A DNA stretch of 64,000 nt from Halodurantibacterium daqingensis (lineage in GTDB: Bacteria; Pseudomonadota; Alphaproteobacteria; Rhodobacterales; Rhodobacteraceae): assembly GCF_042666235.1 (NCBI RefSeq), contig NZ_JBHTFQ010000002.1, forward strand, positions 506,532 to 570,531. The letters run 5' to 3'. A program made the translations under genes and the position numbers. How positions within the stretch are numbered: position 1 is the first letter of the stretch; each line of letters opens with the position of its first letter. Shown here piece after piece: positions 24,810 through 34,148 of the stretch. Under the pieces are notes generated by a model. The model saw only the letters and a program-made list of their open reading frames with translations. It did not search any database and had not been told where the DNA came from.

Positions 24810-26450
24810 TCAGTCCTCCAGCCAGTATTTGTAGAGGTGCAACTCGAAGGTCGGGTGCATTTCGGCGCCCCGTACATTGGGGCGGCTGTGCCGGTAGATC
24901 GAGCGCCAGTAGGGCTGGATCAGCACGCCTTCCTCCTGCAGGATCTGCTGGATCCGCGCCATGACCTCGCGGCGCTGATCGGCATCGGCGATCGACATCG
25001 CCTCGGTCAGAAGCGAGTCGAACTCGGCATTGGAAAAGGCGGTTTCATTCCAGGCCACGCCGGACCGATAGGCGATCGCCAGCGTCTGCACGCCAAGCGG
25101 GCGCATGTTCCATTCGGTCGCCGAGAAGGGATATTTGGTCCAGTCGTTCCAGAAGGTCGCGCCCGGAAGGATGGTGCGGCGCACATTGATGCCGGCGTCA
25201 CGCAACTGGGCCGCCACCGCATCGCAGGTCGCGGCCTGCCAGTCATCGTCGAGCGAGATCAGCTCGAACTCGGTCTCGGCATGGCCGGCTTCCTCCAGCA
25301 GCGCCAGCGCCGCGGCGGGATCGTGGACGGGGGGCGGCAATTCGGCATATTCGGGATGGATCGGGCAGACATGGTGGTTTTCCGCCACCTCGCCAAGATC
25401 ATTATAGCCCAGTTCCAGCACCACCGCATTGTCCACCGCCATCTGCAGCGCGCGGCGCACGCGCACATCCCGGTATTCCGGCGCCTCCTGGTTGAAGCGC
25501 ACGGCCAGCGTGGCCGCGGTGATCGCCTCGGTGCGGGTCCAGCCCAGCGCATCCATGATGTCGATGAAATCGCCCGTGGTCTGATAGGTCATGTCGATCT
25601 CGTCCGCCTCGGCCGCGGCGACCCAGGCGGCGCCATCGGTGCCGTAGTCGGTGAACTCGATCCGGTCGAGCCAGGCGCCTTCGCCCCACCAGGCATGGTC
25701 GGTGTTGCGCACCAACGTGGCCCGCAGCCCCGGTTCGAAGTTCTCGGGCAGGAATGGGCCGGTGCCGATCGGCGCGGCCAGCAGATCGCCACCGTCATAG
25801 GAGGGATGCACCACCGCCGCGGGATAATCGGCAAGGTTGGCGATCAGGGTGATATCGGGTTCCGACAGCGCCAGGCGCAGGCTGTGGTCATCCAGAATCT
25901 CGATCGCATCCGCGCGCAGACGGTTGGTTTCGGTATCCATCAGCGGCGCCATGCGTCCTGCCATGGAATTGCCTTCAAGCGTGCCGTCGCACCAGCGCTC
26001 GAAGTTGTGGGCCACGTCATGGGCGGTGAAGGGATCGCCGTTGTTCCAGCTGACACCCTGGCGGATGTACATCAGATACTCGGTCGCATCCTCGTTCACC
26101 TCCCACCGTTCCAGCAGGACGGGGGCGAAGGTGCCGTCGATATTGTATTCAACGAGATATTCCAGCCAGCCGCGGTAGAAGTTTGAGATCTGCGACCAGT
26201 CGGCCAGCCGCGGATCCTTGAGCGCCTTCAGCTCCATCTGGATCCGCAGCGTTCCGCCCTGAACCGGAGTCTGGGCGCGCGCAGCAGGGGCGGCCAGCCC
26301 CAGCAAGCCGTAAGCCGCGGCGGCCGAGGCGCCCAGCGCGCTGGCCCGGGTCAGGAATTCGCGCCGGTCAAGAAGGCCCGCACGGCATTCCTGCGCGAAC
26401 AGCGTCACGGCGGGGTGAAGGGTGCCCGCATCGGGCGATGGCTTGGTCAT
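24810..26450 (-). CDS. Periplasmic solute-binding protein, SBP family 5 (oligopeptide type)
   Basis: 546 aa. A twin-arginine-like leader is present: DRREFLTRASALGASAAAAY at about 28-47, with cleavage after APAARA. The SBP_bac_5 domain follows, with LLERWEVNEDATEYLMYIRQ, GVSWNNGDPFTAHDVAHNFE and DVRVRRALQMAVD. It would bind a peptide or peptide-like ligand and feed the permeases downstream. First gene of a four-gene operon (24810 leftward to 20479). The ligand cannot be inferred. A Tat signal is common but not universal for this family. Confidence 0.92.
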   Translation of the reverse strand: MTKPSPDAGTLHPAVTLFAQECRAGLLDRREFLTRASALGASAAAAYGLLGLAAPAARAQTPVQGGTLRIQMELKALKDPRLADWSQISNFYRGWLEYLVEYNIDGTFAPVLLERWEVNEDATEYLMYIRQGVSWNNGDPFTAHDVAHNFERWCDGTLEGNSMAGRMAPLMDTETNRLRADAIEILDDHSLRLALSEPDITLIANLADYPAAVVHPSYDGGDLLAAPIGTGPFLPENFEPGLRATLVRNTDHAWWGEGAWLDRIEFTDYGTDGAAWVAAAEADEIDMTYQTTGDFIDIMDALGWTRTEAITAATLAVRFNQEAPEYRDVRVRRALQMAVDNAVVLELGYNDLGEVAENHHVCPIHPEYAELPPPVHDPAAALALLEEAGHAETEFELISLDDDWQAATCDAVAAQLRDAGINVRRTILPGATFWNDWTKYPFSATEWNMRPLGVQTLAIAYRSGVAWNETAFSNAEFDSLLTEAMSIADADQRREVMARIQQILQEEGVLIQPYWRSIYRHSRPNVRGAEMHPTFELHLYKYWLED

Positions 26451-26649
26451 CGGTTCCTCCTGTCCCGGCCGGCAGGGCCAGCCATTCGTTGCAGCGCCGC
26501 ATGTGCCGGTGGCAGGCCGGCCGGAAGGGCCAGGTGCGACAAGTCCTCGTAGAAGAAACGACAGAGGCCGTCAGGTCAACCCGTGAGGGTATCAAACGCG
26601 GGATCCGTCAGGGATCTTGCCACAGCCGGCGCGGGAAGAGGCGCGGGCG

Positions 26650-27456
26650 TCAGCCCCCCTTGCGGAAGGCCGAGGGCGTCTTGCCGGTGCGCTGGTGAAA
26701 GCTGCGGGTGAAATAGGCGGGCGAGCGGAAGCCGAGGCTCTTCGCGACCTCCTTGACCGGGGCCGAGGTTTCGGCCAGCAGGCGGCGGGCCTCGAACAGC
26801 AGCCGGTCCTGCAGAAGATCATGGGCGGCACGGCCACAGCTTTGCCGGCAGGCGCGGCTGAGATGGGTGGGGGTCACCCCCAGCGCGGTGGCATAATCGG
26901 CAATGTCCAGCCCCTGCCGGAAATCCCGTTCGAGAAGCGCGGCAAAGCGCGCTGCCAGCCGGTGCGCCGCATCGGGGCGCCGCGCCGGTTCCTGGTGCAG
27001 GGCAAGCCGCTCGATGCAGATCGCGATCAGCCCCGAAAGATGATGCACCGCGCGGTCATGGCCGGGGCGGCGCCCGTCGGATTCGCGCTGGATCTGGTCG
27101 ATCAGCGATGTCAGTTCGGCCTGGGCAGAGGCCTCGCGCAGACGCAGGTGCTGCGGAGCCTCGGGCAGATGGGTCAGCCCGTGGTCGCGGCCGAAGAACA
27201 GCGCGGTGCCATAGGTCTGGGCGGTCATGTCAAAGCCGTGCATCGTGCCGGCCGGCAGGAAGATCGCATTATGGGCGCCAAAGCCCCGGGTGACGCCGGA
27301 CACGGTGATCCGCCCCTGGCCCCGGGTGAACCAGAGCAGCAGCGGCTCGGCGTAGGAGCGCATCGCCTCGATCCGCCAGCGTCCGCCGGCGGCAAGACGG
27401 GCAATCGGCACCACACGCGGCCGGGCCGGGCTGTCGGGAATCAGGGTCACTGCCAT
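26650..27456 (-). CDS. AraC-family transcriptional regulator
   Basis: 268 aa. The N-terminal part is a cupin-like ligand-sensing domain (LLLWFTRGQGRITVSGVTRG, FLPAGTMHGFDM) in the style of PobR/HpaA-type regulators. The C-terminal two helix-turn-helix motifs are clear: IADYATALGVTPTHLSRACR and the second, VKEVAKSLGFRSPAYFTRSF, ending HQRTGKTPSAFRKGG. It lies about 200 bp upstream of the ABC operon, in the same direction, so it probably regulates that operon. Inducer unknown. Confidence 0.9.
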   Translation of the reverse strand: MAVTLIPDSPARPRVVPIARLAAGGRWRIEAMRSYAEPLLLWFTRGQGRITVSGVTRGFGAHNAIFLPAGTMHGFDMTAQTYGTALFFGRDHGLTHLPEAPQHLRLREASAQAELTSLIDQIQRESDGRRPGHDRAVHHLSGLIAICIERLALHQEPARRPDAAHRLAARFAALLERDFRQGLDIADYATALGVTPTHLSRACRQSCGRAAHDLLQDRLLFEARRLLAETSAPVKEVAKSLGFRSPAYFTRSFHQRTGKTPSAFRKGG

Positions 27457-27590
27457 TTCCGCTGTCCTTCTGGAACGACCCTTGCGCGGGTTCGGTCGGA
27501 TGACGCAACCCTAGGGCAGGGCCGTGCCGAACCCCAAGCGCAAATCGCAAGGCCGCCCGCCACGCCCCCGGCGCTGTGGCCGATCCGCCA

Positions 27591-28463
27591 TCAGGGCAGG
27601 GAAAGCGCCTCCCAGCTGCGCATCCGGTTGCGGAACCAGGTGCGCTGACGCTTGGCATATTGGCGGCTGGCCAGCTTGGCGGCGGCGACGGCCTCGTCCA
27701 GCGTCATCTCGCGCCGCAACCAGCCGATCAGTTCCGGCGCGCCGATGGCCCGCGCCCATGGCGCGGCAAGGTCCCAATGGGGCAGGTTCGCGCGCGCCTC
27801 GTCCAGCGCGCCGTCCTGCACCATGCGCTCGAACCGCTGGTCGATCCGCGCGCCAAGCCAGTCGCGGTCGGGTTTCAGCACCAAAGCCTGCGCCTCTGAG
27901 AGCGGCAGAACCGGAGGGCCGGTTTCGTCCTGCCAGGCGGCGAGACCACGCCCTGTGGCCTGCAACACCTCCCAGGCGCGCTGCACCCTTGCGGGGTTGC
28001 GCTGGTCGATGCGGTCGCGTGTTGCCGGGTCAAGCTCGGCCAGCAGCGCCTCGAACCCTTCGGCGGCGCGGCGGCGGTCGGCCAGCGCGCGCAGATCAGG
28101 CGGGGTGGCGGGCATTTCGACCAGCCCCTCGGTGAGCGCCGAGAAATAGAGCCCGGTTCCCCCGACGATCACCGGCCGGTCCGGCAGCAGCGGCGTCACC
28201 TCGCGCAGCCAATGCCCGACCGAATAGGGTTGGTCGCGCGCAACATGGCCGTAAAGCAGATGTGGTGCGCGCGACGTATCCGCAGGCGTGGGCCGCGCGG
28301 TGAGGACAGTCCAGCAGTCGAACACCTGCAAGGCATCGGCATTGACCACCGGCCGCCCCTGCGCCACCGCGATCGAAAGCGCGAGCGCGGATTTGCCCGA
28401 GGCCGTCGGCCCGGCAATCAGGACCGGGCGCCCGGGGTCGATCCGCTCCAGAATATCCTGCAT
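27591..28463 (-). CDS. miaA: tRNA dimethylallyltransferase MiaA
   Basis: 290 aa from ATG 28461-28463 (MQDILERIDPGRPVLIAGPT); the longer open frame to 28646 overlaps pyrH and is not used. P-loop GPTASGKS at 18-25, then DALQVFDCWTVLTARPT (DSMQVY equivalent), VIVGGTGLYFSAL and the C-terminal QYAKRQRTWFRNR. It adds an isopentenyl group to A37 of tRNAs reading UNN codons. Divergent from pyrH with a 146-bp promoter gap. Confidence 0.94.
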   Translation of the reverse strand: MQDILERIDPGRPVLIAGPTASGKSALALSIAVAQGRPVVNADALQVFDCWTVLTARPTPADTSRAPHLLYGHVARDQPYSVGHWLREVTPLLPDRPVIVGGTGLYFSALTEGLVEMPATPPDLRALADRRRAAEGFEALLAELDPATRDRIDQRNPARVQRAWEVLQATGRGLAAWQDETGPPVLPLSEAQALVLKPDRDWLGARIDQRFERMVQDGALDEARANLPHWDLAAPWARAIGAPELIGWLRREMTLDEAVAAAKLASRQYAKRQRTWFRNRMRSWEALSLP

Positions 28464-28609
28464 CGCCCGCGTCCTGTCTTCCTTTTCGGTTCCATTCTGC
28501 CCATCCCGCCCGAGAGCGGTTGAACCCCGGGCGCTTTTCCGACATTTTGCGCGCCAGGAAAACAGCCGATTTGCGCGCCTTCGGGCTGCGCCAGCGAAAG
28601 ACGACATCC

Positions 28610-29347
28610 ATGACCGATGCACAGGAACCGCAAAAGGGCGTGACATACAAGCGCGTCCTTCTGAAAATCTCGGGCGAGGCGCTGATGGGCCCGCAGGGCT
28701 TCGGCCTTCATCCGCCGACCGTCCAGCGCATCGCGCAAGAGGTCCGGTCGGTCCATGCGCTTGGGGTCGAGATCTGCATGGTGATCGGCGGCGGCAACAT
28801 CTTCCGCGGGCTACAGGGCAGTGCGCAGGGGATGGAGCGGACCACCGCCGACTACATGGGGATGCTGGCCACGGTGATGAACGCGCTGGCCATGCAGTCG
28901 GCGCTGGAAGAGCTGAACGTTCATACCCGCGTCATCTCGGCCATTCCGATGGACCAGGTCTGCGAACCCTACATCCGCCGCCGCGCCGTGCGCCACCTTG
29001 AGAAGAAGCGCGTCGTCATCTTTGCCGCCGGCACCGGCAACCCCTATTTCACCACCGATACCGCCGCGACGCTGCGCGCCAACGAAATGGCCTGCGAGGC
29101 GATCTTCAAGGGCACCAAGGTCGATGGCGTCTATGACAAGGATCCGGTCAAGAACCCGGATGCCAAACGCTACGACCGCGTGAGCTATGACGAGGTGCTG
29201 CAGAAGAACCTGGGCGTGATGGATGCCTCGGCCATTGCGCTGGCGCGGGACAACAACCTGCCGATCATCGTCTTTTCGCTGGACGAACCCGGCGGATTCC
29301 GCGGCATCCTGAGCGGGCAGGGAACCTATACAAGGGTGCATGGCTGA
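28610..29347 (+). CDS. pyrH: UMP kinase PyrH
   Basis: 245 aa from ATG 28610. The family core is evident: YKRVLLKISGEALMG, VIGGGNIFRGLQGS, TADYMGMLATVMNALAMQSA, RHLEKKRVVIFAAGTGNPYF, TTDTAATLRANEM. It phosphorylates UMP to UDP and is hexameric and allosteric in bacteria. First gene of a long rightward housekeeping run; frr follows after 76 bp. Confidence 0.97.
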   Translation: MTDAQEPQKGVTYKRVLLKISGEALMGPQGFGLHPPTVQRIAQEVRSVHALGVEICMVIGGGNIFRGLQGSAQGMERTTADYMGMLATVMNALAMQSALEELNVHTRVISAIPMDQVCEPYIRRRAVRHLEKKRVVIFAAGTGNPYFTTDTAATLRANEMACEAIFKGTKVDGVYDKDPVKNPDAKRYDRVSYDEVLQKNLGVMDASAIALARDNNLPIIVFSLDEPGGFRGILSGQGTYTRVHG

Positions 29348-29423
29348 GACTATCCAAGCGCGGGCTTTGCGACTATGACGAAGGCAACGCCCCGGGACCG
29401 ACGACAATAAGAAGAGAGACATC

Positions 29424-29987
29424 ATGTCCGAAGACATCGAAATCGATCTTGACGATCTGAACCGCCGCATGGACGGCGCCATGGCCGCGCTGCGGCAGGA
29501 ATTCGCCTCGCTGCGGACGGGGCGCGCCTCGGCCACGATGGTCGAGCCGATCATGGTGGACGCCTATGGTGCCATGACGCCGATCAACCAGGTGGGCACC
29601 GTGAACGTGCCCGAACCGCGCATGGTGACGATCAACGTTTGGGACAAGGCGCTGGTCGGCAAGGTGGAACGCGCGATCCGCGATTCGGGCCTTGGCATCA
29701 ACCCGGTGGTCGATGGCCCGATCATTCGCCTGCCCATTCCCGAGCTGAACGAGGAACGCCGCACGCAGCTGACCAAGGTCGCCGCACAATATGCCGAACA
29801 TGCGCGCGTTGCGATCCGCAACGTCCGCCGCGACGGCATGGACCGGATCAAGAAGGCCAAGACCGCCGGCATGAGCGAGGATGAACAGAAGATCTGGTCG
29901 GACGAGATCCAGGAACTCACTGACAAGGCGATCGCCGCCGTGGACAAGCTTCTGGAAACCAAGCAGCAGGAGATCATGCAGGTCTGA
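29424..29987 (+). CDS. frr: Ribosome recycling factor
   Basis: 187 aa, the usual length. Family motifs: LRTGRASATMVEPIMVDAYG, TPINQVGTVNVPEPRMVTIN, WDKALVGKVERAIRDSGLGI, NPVVDGPIIRLPIP and the coiled-coil VAIRNVRRDGMDRIKKAK. It splits post-termination ribosomes together with EF-G. The pyrH-frr order is conserved across bacteria. Confidence 0.97.
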   Translation: MSEDIEIDLDDLNRRMDGAMAALRQEFASLRTGRASATMVEPIMVDAYGAMTPINQVGTVNVPEPRMVTINVWDKALVGKVERAIRDSGLGINPVVDGPIIRLPIPELNEERRTQLTKVAAQYAEHARVAIRNVRRDGMDRIKKAKTAGMSEDEQKIWSDEIQELTDKAIAAVDKLLETKQQEIMQV

Positions 29988-30013
29988 TCCTGCGGATCGG
30001 GAGGGAGCAGCGC

Positions 30014-30739
30014 TTGGCCGCCAAGGACATCAGTGTGACGATGCCGCTGCACGTGGCCATCATCATGGACGGCAACGGCCGCTGGGCCAGGAACCGCGGC
30101 TGGCCGCGGTTGGTTGGCCATCGCCGCGGCGCCGAGCGCGTCAAGCAGATCGTCAAGGCCTGCCCCGATCTGGGGGTGAGCCATCTGACGATCTATGCCT
30201 TTTCGACCGAGAACTGGAAGCGGTCCACCGAAGAGGTGCTTGGCCTCATGACGCTGTTCAGCCGCTATATCGAGCGCGAGGCCGAGGGGCTGAATGCCGA
30301 GGGGGTGCGGATGCGCTTCATCGGGGACCGCGCGCCCCTGGACGGGCGGTTGCGGCGGCTGATGGACGGGATCGAGGCCCGCACCTGCGGCAATGACCGG
30401 CTGAACCTGACGGTCGCCATCAACTATGGCGGCCGGAACGAACTGATGCGCGCGGCGCGCAAACTGGCCGAGGCTGCGGCCCAGGGCGTGTTGACGCCCG
30501 AGGCGATCACCGAGGAAACGCTGGCCGCAGCCCTGGATACCGCCGATCTGCCCGACCCCGATCTGGTGATCCGCACCAGCGGCGAGACGCGGATCTCGAA
30601 CTATCTTCTCTGGCAGTCGGCCTATGCGGAATACGAATTCACCGGCACCCTCTGGCCCGATTTCTCGCCGGCGGAACTGGGCACGATCCTTGACCGGTTT
30701 GCGCTGCGCGACCGCCGGTTCGGGGCGGTGAAGGCATGA
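30014..30739 (+). CDS. uppS: Isoprenyl (undecaprenyl) diphosphate synthase UppS
   Basis: 241 aa. The start is TTG 30014 with GGGAGGGAG just upstream; the next ATG (residue 10) is too close to the conserved core and has no ribosome site. Catalytic MDGNGRWA gives Asp19. LTIYAFSTENWKRS, the RLNLTVAINYGGRNEL segment and LVIRTSGETRISNYLLWQ, SAYAEYEFT are all present. It makes the C55 carrier lipid for cell-wall synthesis. Its stop overlaps the cdsA start. Confidence 0.95.
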   Translation: MAAKDISVTMPLHVAIIMDGNGRWARNRGWPRLVGHRRGAERVKQIVKACPDLGVSHLTIYAFSTENWKRSTEEVLGLMTLFSRYIEREAEGLNAEGVRMRFIGDRAPLDGRLRRLMDGIEARTCGNDRLNLTVAINYGGRNELMRAARKLAEAAAQGVLTPEAITEETLAAALDTADLPDPDLVIRTSGETRISNYLLWQSAYAEYEFTGTLWPDFSPAELGTILDRFALRDRRFGAVKA

Positions 30740-31539
30740 TCGGAAGCGGAAAGTTTCAGGATCTGGCGCCCCGGTTCGGATCGGCGATCATCATGGCCGC
30801 CGTGGGGATCGGTGCCATCTGGGCCGGCGGGGTCTGGTTTCTTCTGCTGGTGGCGCTGATCGTCGCCGGCATGATCTGGGAGCTGCACGCCATCCTCACC
30901 CCCGAGCCACGGGGAAAGGCGGGGCTGGTGCTGGGTGCCATGGCCGGGGGCGCCGTGCTGCTCTCGGGCCTTGTGCCGGTGGCGTTGGCGCTGCCCTTTG
31001 CCTTGCTGCCCTCGATCGCGGGTATCGGGCTTTTGCGCCGCAACCGCAGCCTCTTTGGCGGCTATGGCGCGCTGATTGTCCTGGCGGGGTTCGGCCTTTT
31101 TCATCTGCGCGACGAATTCGGGCTGATCTGGATCGTCTGGCTTGTGGCGGTGGTGGTGGCCTCGGATGTGCTGGGCTATTTCGCCGGCCGGGTGATCGGC
31201 GGGCCGAAGTTCTGGCCGCGTGTCAGCCCGAAAAAGACCTGGTCGGGCACGATTGCCGGCTGGGTTGGTGCTGCTGCGGTGGGCTTTGGCATCATCGCCG
31301 TGACCGGCGCGCGCATCGATCTGGTCGGGCTGTCGATTGCCGCGGCGATGGCCGCGCAGCTTGGCGACATGGCCGAAAGCGCGGTCAAGCGGAAGATGGG
31401 GGTCAAGGACGCCTCGAACCTCATCCCCGGCCACGGGGGGCTGCTGGACCGATTTGACGGAATGCTTGGGGCGGCGATCTTCCTGCTTCTGGTCGAACGG
31501 CTTGCCGATTTTCCGCCCGTGCCGGGCACAGCCTTCTGA
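30736..31539 (+). CDS. cdsA: Phosphatidate cytidylyltransferase CdsA
   Basis: 267 aa integral membrane protein with about seven TM segments. The CdsA signature near the C-terminus is present: KRKMGVKDASNLIPGHGGLL, DRFDGMLGA. Also SDVLGYFAGRVIGGPKFWPR and VSPKKTWSGTIAGW. It makes CDP-diacylglycerol from phosphatidate and CTP. It overlaps uppS by 4 bp (ATGA), and its last base is the first of dxr. Confidence 0.95.
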   Translation: MIGSGKFQDLAPRFGSAIIMAAVGIGAIWAGGVWFLLLVALIVAGMIWELHAILTPEPRGKAGLVLGAMAGGAVLLSGLVPVALALPFALLPSIAGIGLLRRNRSLFGGYGALIVLAGFGLFHLRDEFGLIWIVWLVAVVVASDVLGYFAGRVIGGPKFWPRVSPKKTWSGTIAGWVGAAAVGFGIIAVTGARIDLVGLSIAAAMAAQLGDMAESAVKRKMGVKDASNLIPGHGGLLDRFDGMLGAAIFLLLVERLADFPPVPGTAF

Positions 31540-32702
31540 TGCGGCGGATCTCGGTCTTCGGGTCCACGGGCTCGATCGGCGTCAACACGCTGGATCTGGT
31601 GGGCCGCATGCCGGCGCAGGTTGTTGCGCTGACCGGCGGGCGCAACGTGACGCTTCTGGCCGAACAGGCGCGCAGGCATCGCGCGGAACTGGCGGTGACG
31701 GCCCATCCCGAATGCTACGCCGCGCTGCGCGACGCGCTTTCAGGCAGCGGGATCGCCGTTGCGGCCGGCCCCGAGGCGCTGCTTGAGGCCGCCGAGAGGC
31801 CGGCCGACTGGGTGATGTCGGCCATCGTCGGCGCGGCCGGGCTTGCGCCGGGCTTCCGGGCGCTGGCGCAGGGGCGGACCCTGGCGCTTGCGAACAAGGA
31901 AAGCCTTGTCACGGCCGGCCCCCTGCTGATGGCCGAGGCGCGCCGCCATGGCGCGACGATCCTGCCGGTGGACAGTGAGCATTCCGCCATTTTCCAGGCC
32001 CTGCGCGGCGAGGATATGGCGCAGGTCGAACGGGTGATCATCACCGCCTCGGGCGGGCCGTTCCGGGGCTGGAGCGCCGAACGTCTGGCCCATGTCACGG
32101 CGGCCGAAGCCGTGGCCCATCCGAACTGGGCGATGGGGCAGCGCATTTCGATCGACAGTGCGTCCATGTTCAACAAGGCGCTGGAAGTCATTGAAACGCG
32201 CGAATTCTTTGGCGTTGATCCCGCGCGGATCGAGGTGCTGGTGCATCCGCAATCCATCGTGCATGCGCTGGTAGGCTTTGCCGACGGCGGGCTGATGGCG
32301 CATCTGGGGCCAGCGGACATGCGCCATGCGATCGGCTTTGCGCTGCACTGGCCCGACCGGGGCCATGTGCCGGTGGAACGGCTGGATCTTGCACGGCTGT
32401 CACAACTGAGCTTCGAAGCCCCGGACGAGGCCCGCTTTCCAGCGCTGCGGCTGGCGCGTGCGGTGATGGCTGCAGGCGGGCTCGCCGGCGCGGCATTCAA
32501 CGCCGCCAAGGAAATCGCGCTTGATCATTTCATCGCGGGGCGCATCGCATTCCCCGCCATGGCCGAGGTCGTGGAAGAGGTTCTGGCGCGGCCAAGCGTC
32601 GCGCAGGGCTTTACAACCGCGGCCGACAGCCTTGATTCCGTGCTTGCGATGGACCATCTCGCCCGCAGACAGGCGGCCGAGGTGATCGCGTCGCGGCACT
32701 GA
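31539..32702 (+). CDS. dxr: 1-deoxy-D-xylulose 5-phosphate reductoisomerase
   Basis: 387 aa. The NADPH-binding N-terminus reads SVFGSTGSIGVNTLDLV. LALANKESLVTAGPLLM, PVDSEHSAIFQAL, TASGGPFRGWSAERL, HPNWAMGQRISIDSASMFNK and EVLVHPQSIVHALVGFADG carry the metal- and substrate-binding residues. Second step of the MEP isoprenoid pathway, feeding UppS. It starts on the last base of the cdsA stop, so the two are translationally coupled. Confidence 0.97.
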   Translation: MRRISVFGSTGSIGVNTLDLVGRMPAQVVALTGGRNVTLLAEQARRHRAELAVTAHPECYAALRDALSGSGIAVAAGPEALLEAAERPADWVMSAIVGAAGLAPGFRALAQGRTLALANKESLVTAGPLLMAEARRHGATILPVDSEHSAIFQALRGEDMAQVERVIITASGGPFRGWSAERLAHVTAAEAVAHPNWAMGQRISIDSASMFNKALEVIETREFFGVDPARIEVLVHPQSIVHALVGFADGGLMAHLGPADMRHAIGFALHWPDRGHVPVERLDLARLSQLSFEAPDEARFPALRLARAVMAAGGLAGAAFNAAKEIALDHFIAGRIAFPAMAEVVEEVLARPSVAQGFTTAADSLDSVLAMDHLARRQAAEVIASRH

Positions 32703-32721
32703 CAGGACCAGAGGTAGTTTC

Positions 32722-34059
32722 GTGGACATCATCGGGTTGATCCCGTCGTTTGGCAGCCTGCTTTACACGGTTGCCGCCTTCGTCATCGCCCTGTCGATCA
32801 TCGTCGCGGTGCATGAATACGGCCATTACATCGTCGGGCGGTGGTCGGGTATTCATGCCGAGGTGTTCTCGATCGGCTTCGGTCCGGTGCTGTTTTCGCG
32901 GGTGGACCGGCGTGGCACGCGCTGGCAGGTCGCGGCGCTGCCGCTGGGCGGCTATGTCAAGTTTTTGGGCGATTCCGATGCGGCCTCGGGGCGGGATGGC
33001 GCGGCGCTGTCGGGGATGGATGCGGCCACGCAACGCCACACGATGCATGGCGCGCCGCTCTGGGCCCGGGCGGCAACGGTCGCGGCGGGGCCGGTCTTCA
33101 ACTTCGTGATGTCGATCCTGGTCTTTGCCGGGTTCTTCCTGGTGCAGGGGGTGGCGACGGACCAGCCCGTCGTGGGCCAGCTTACGCCCCTGCCGTCCGA
33201 GGCGCAGGGCCTGCGCCAGGGCGACCGCATCCTTGCGATCGAGGGGCAGGACACCCCGGATTACACCCGTTTCTATGCCGTGACCGAGACGCTGACACCT
33301 GCGCCTTCGGTCGAATACCTCGTGCAGCGCGACGGCCAGCAACTGCGGGTCGAGGGGCCGTTCCCCCTGCCGCCGCTGGTGGGGGCGGTGCAGCCGCAAT
33401 CGGCGGCCTCGTCCGTGGACATGCAGCCGGGCGACGTGGTTCTGTCCATCGATGGCACCCCCGTCCATGCCTTTTCCGAATTGCGCGCACGCGTGGCCGC
33501 CACCGAGGGCGCGCCGTTGTTGCTGGAGGTCTGGCGCAACGGCGAGGTCTTTGACCTCGCGCTTGCGCCCCGGCGCATGGACATGCCCACGGCCGCCGGC
33601 GGCTTCGAGACGCGCTGGCTGATCGGCATTACCGGCGGCCCGGCCTTCAGCCCCGAAACCCGCCGCCCCGGCGCGTTCGAGGCCATGGGGCAGGGCGCGC
33701 AGCAGACATGGTTCATCGCCCGCACCAGCCTTTCCGGCCTTTGGCACATGGTCACCGGCGCGATCAGTTCCTGCAATCTGCGTGGTCCGATCGGGATCGC
33801 CGAAACCTCGGGCGCTGCTGCGGCGCAGGGCATCGGCGCCTTCATCTGGTTCATCGCGGTTCTGTCCACGGCAGTGGGGCTTCTGAACCTGTTTCCGATC
33901 CCGGTTCTGGATGGGGGGCATCTGGTCTTTCACGCCTGGGAGGCCGTCACCGGGCGCCCGCCCAGCGAACGGGCGCTGCGTATCCTGATGACGGCGGGGC
34001 TTGCCCTGTTGCTGACGCTGATGGTCTTTGCGCTGACCAATGACATTTTCTGCCCCTGA
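32722..34059 (+). CDS. rseP: Site-2 zinc metalloprotease RseP
   Basis: 445 aa. The start is GTG 32722 with AGAGG upstream. The zinc motif HEYGH (H31, E32, H35) is in the first TM region, followed by FGPVLFSRVDRRGTRW. A PDZ domain runs about 130-220 and a partial second follows (LAPRRMDMPTA). The second metal motif LNLFPIPVLDGGHLVFHAWE is near 390-410. Four TM segments. It cleaves membrane proteins such as anti-sigma factors and signal-peptide remnants. Position before bamA is conserved. Confidence 0.96.
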   Translation: MDIIGLIPSFGSLLYTVAAFVIALSIIVAVHEYGHYIVGRWSGIHAEVFSIGFGPVLFSRVDRRGTRWQVAALPLGGYVKFLGDSDAASGRDGAALSGMDAATQRHTMHGAPLWARAATVAAGPVFNFVMSILVFAGFFLVQGVATDQPVVGQLTPLPSEAQGLRQGDRILAIEGQDTPDYTRFYAVTETLTPAPSVEYLVQRDGQQLRVEGPFPLPPLVGAVQPQSAASSVDMQPGDVVLSIDGTPVHAFSELRARVAATEGAPLLLEVWRNGEVFDLALAPRRMDMPTAAGGFETRWLIGITGGPAFSPETRRPGAFEAMGQGAQQTWFIARTSLSGLWHMVTGAISSCNLRGPIGIAETSGAAAAQGIGAFIWFIAVLSTAVGLLNLFPIPVLDGGHLVFHAWEAVTGRPPSERALRILMTAGLALLLTLMVFALTNDIFCP

Positions 34060-34148
34060 GCGGGGTCACCCGGGCGCCCTTCGCTTTTGACAAGCCCCCC
34101 TGATCCGGCTACTCAGGGTGGCAACAAATACGGCGAACGGGGCAGACA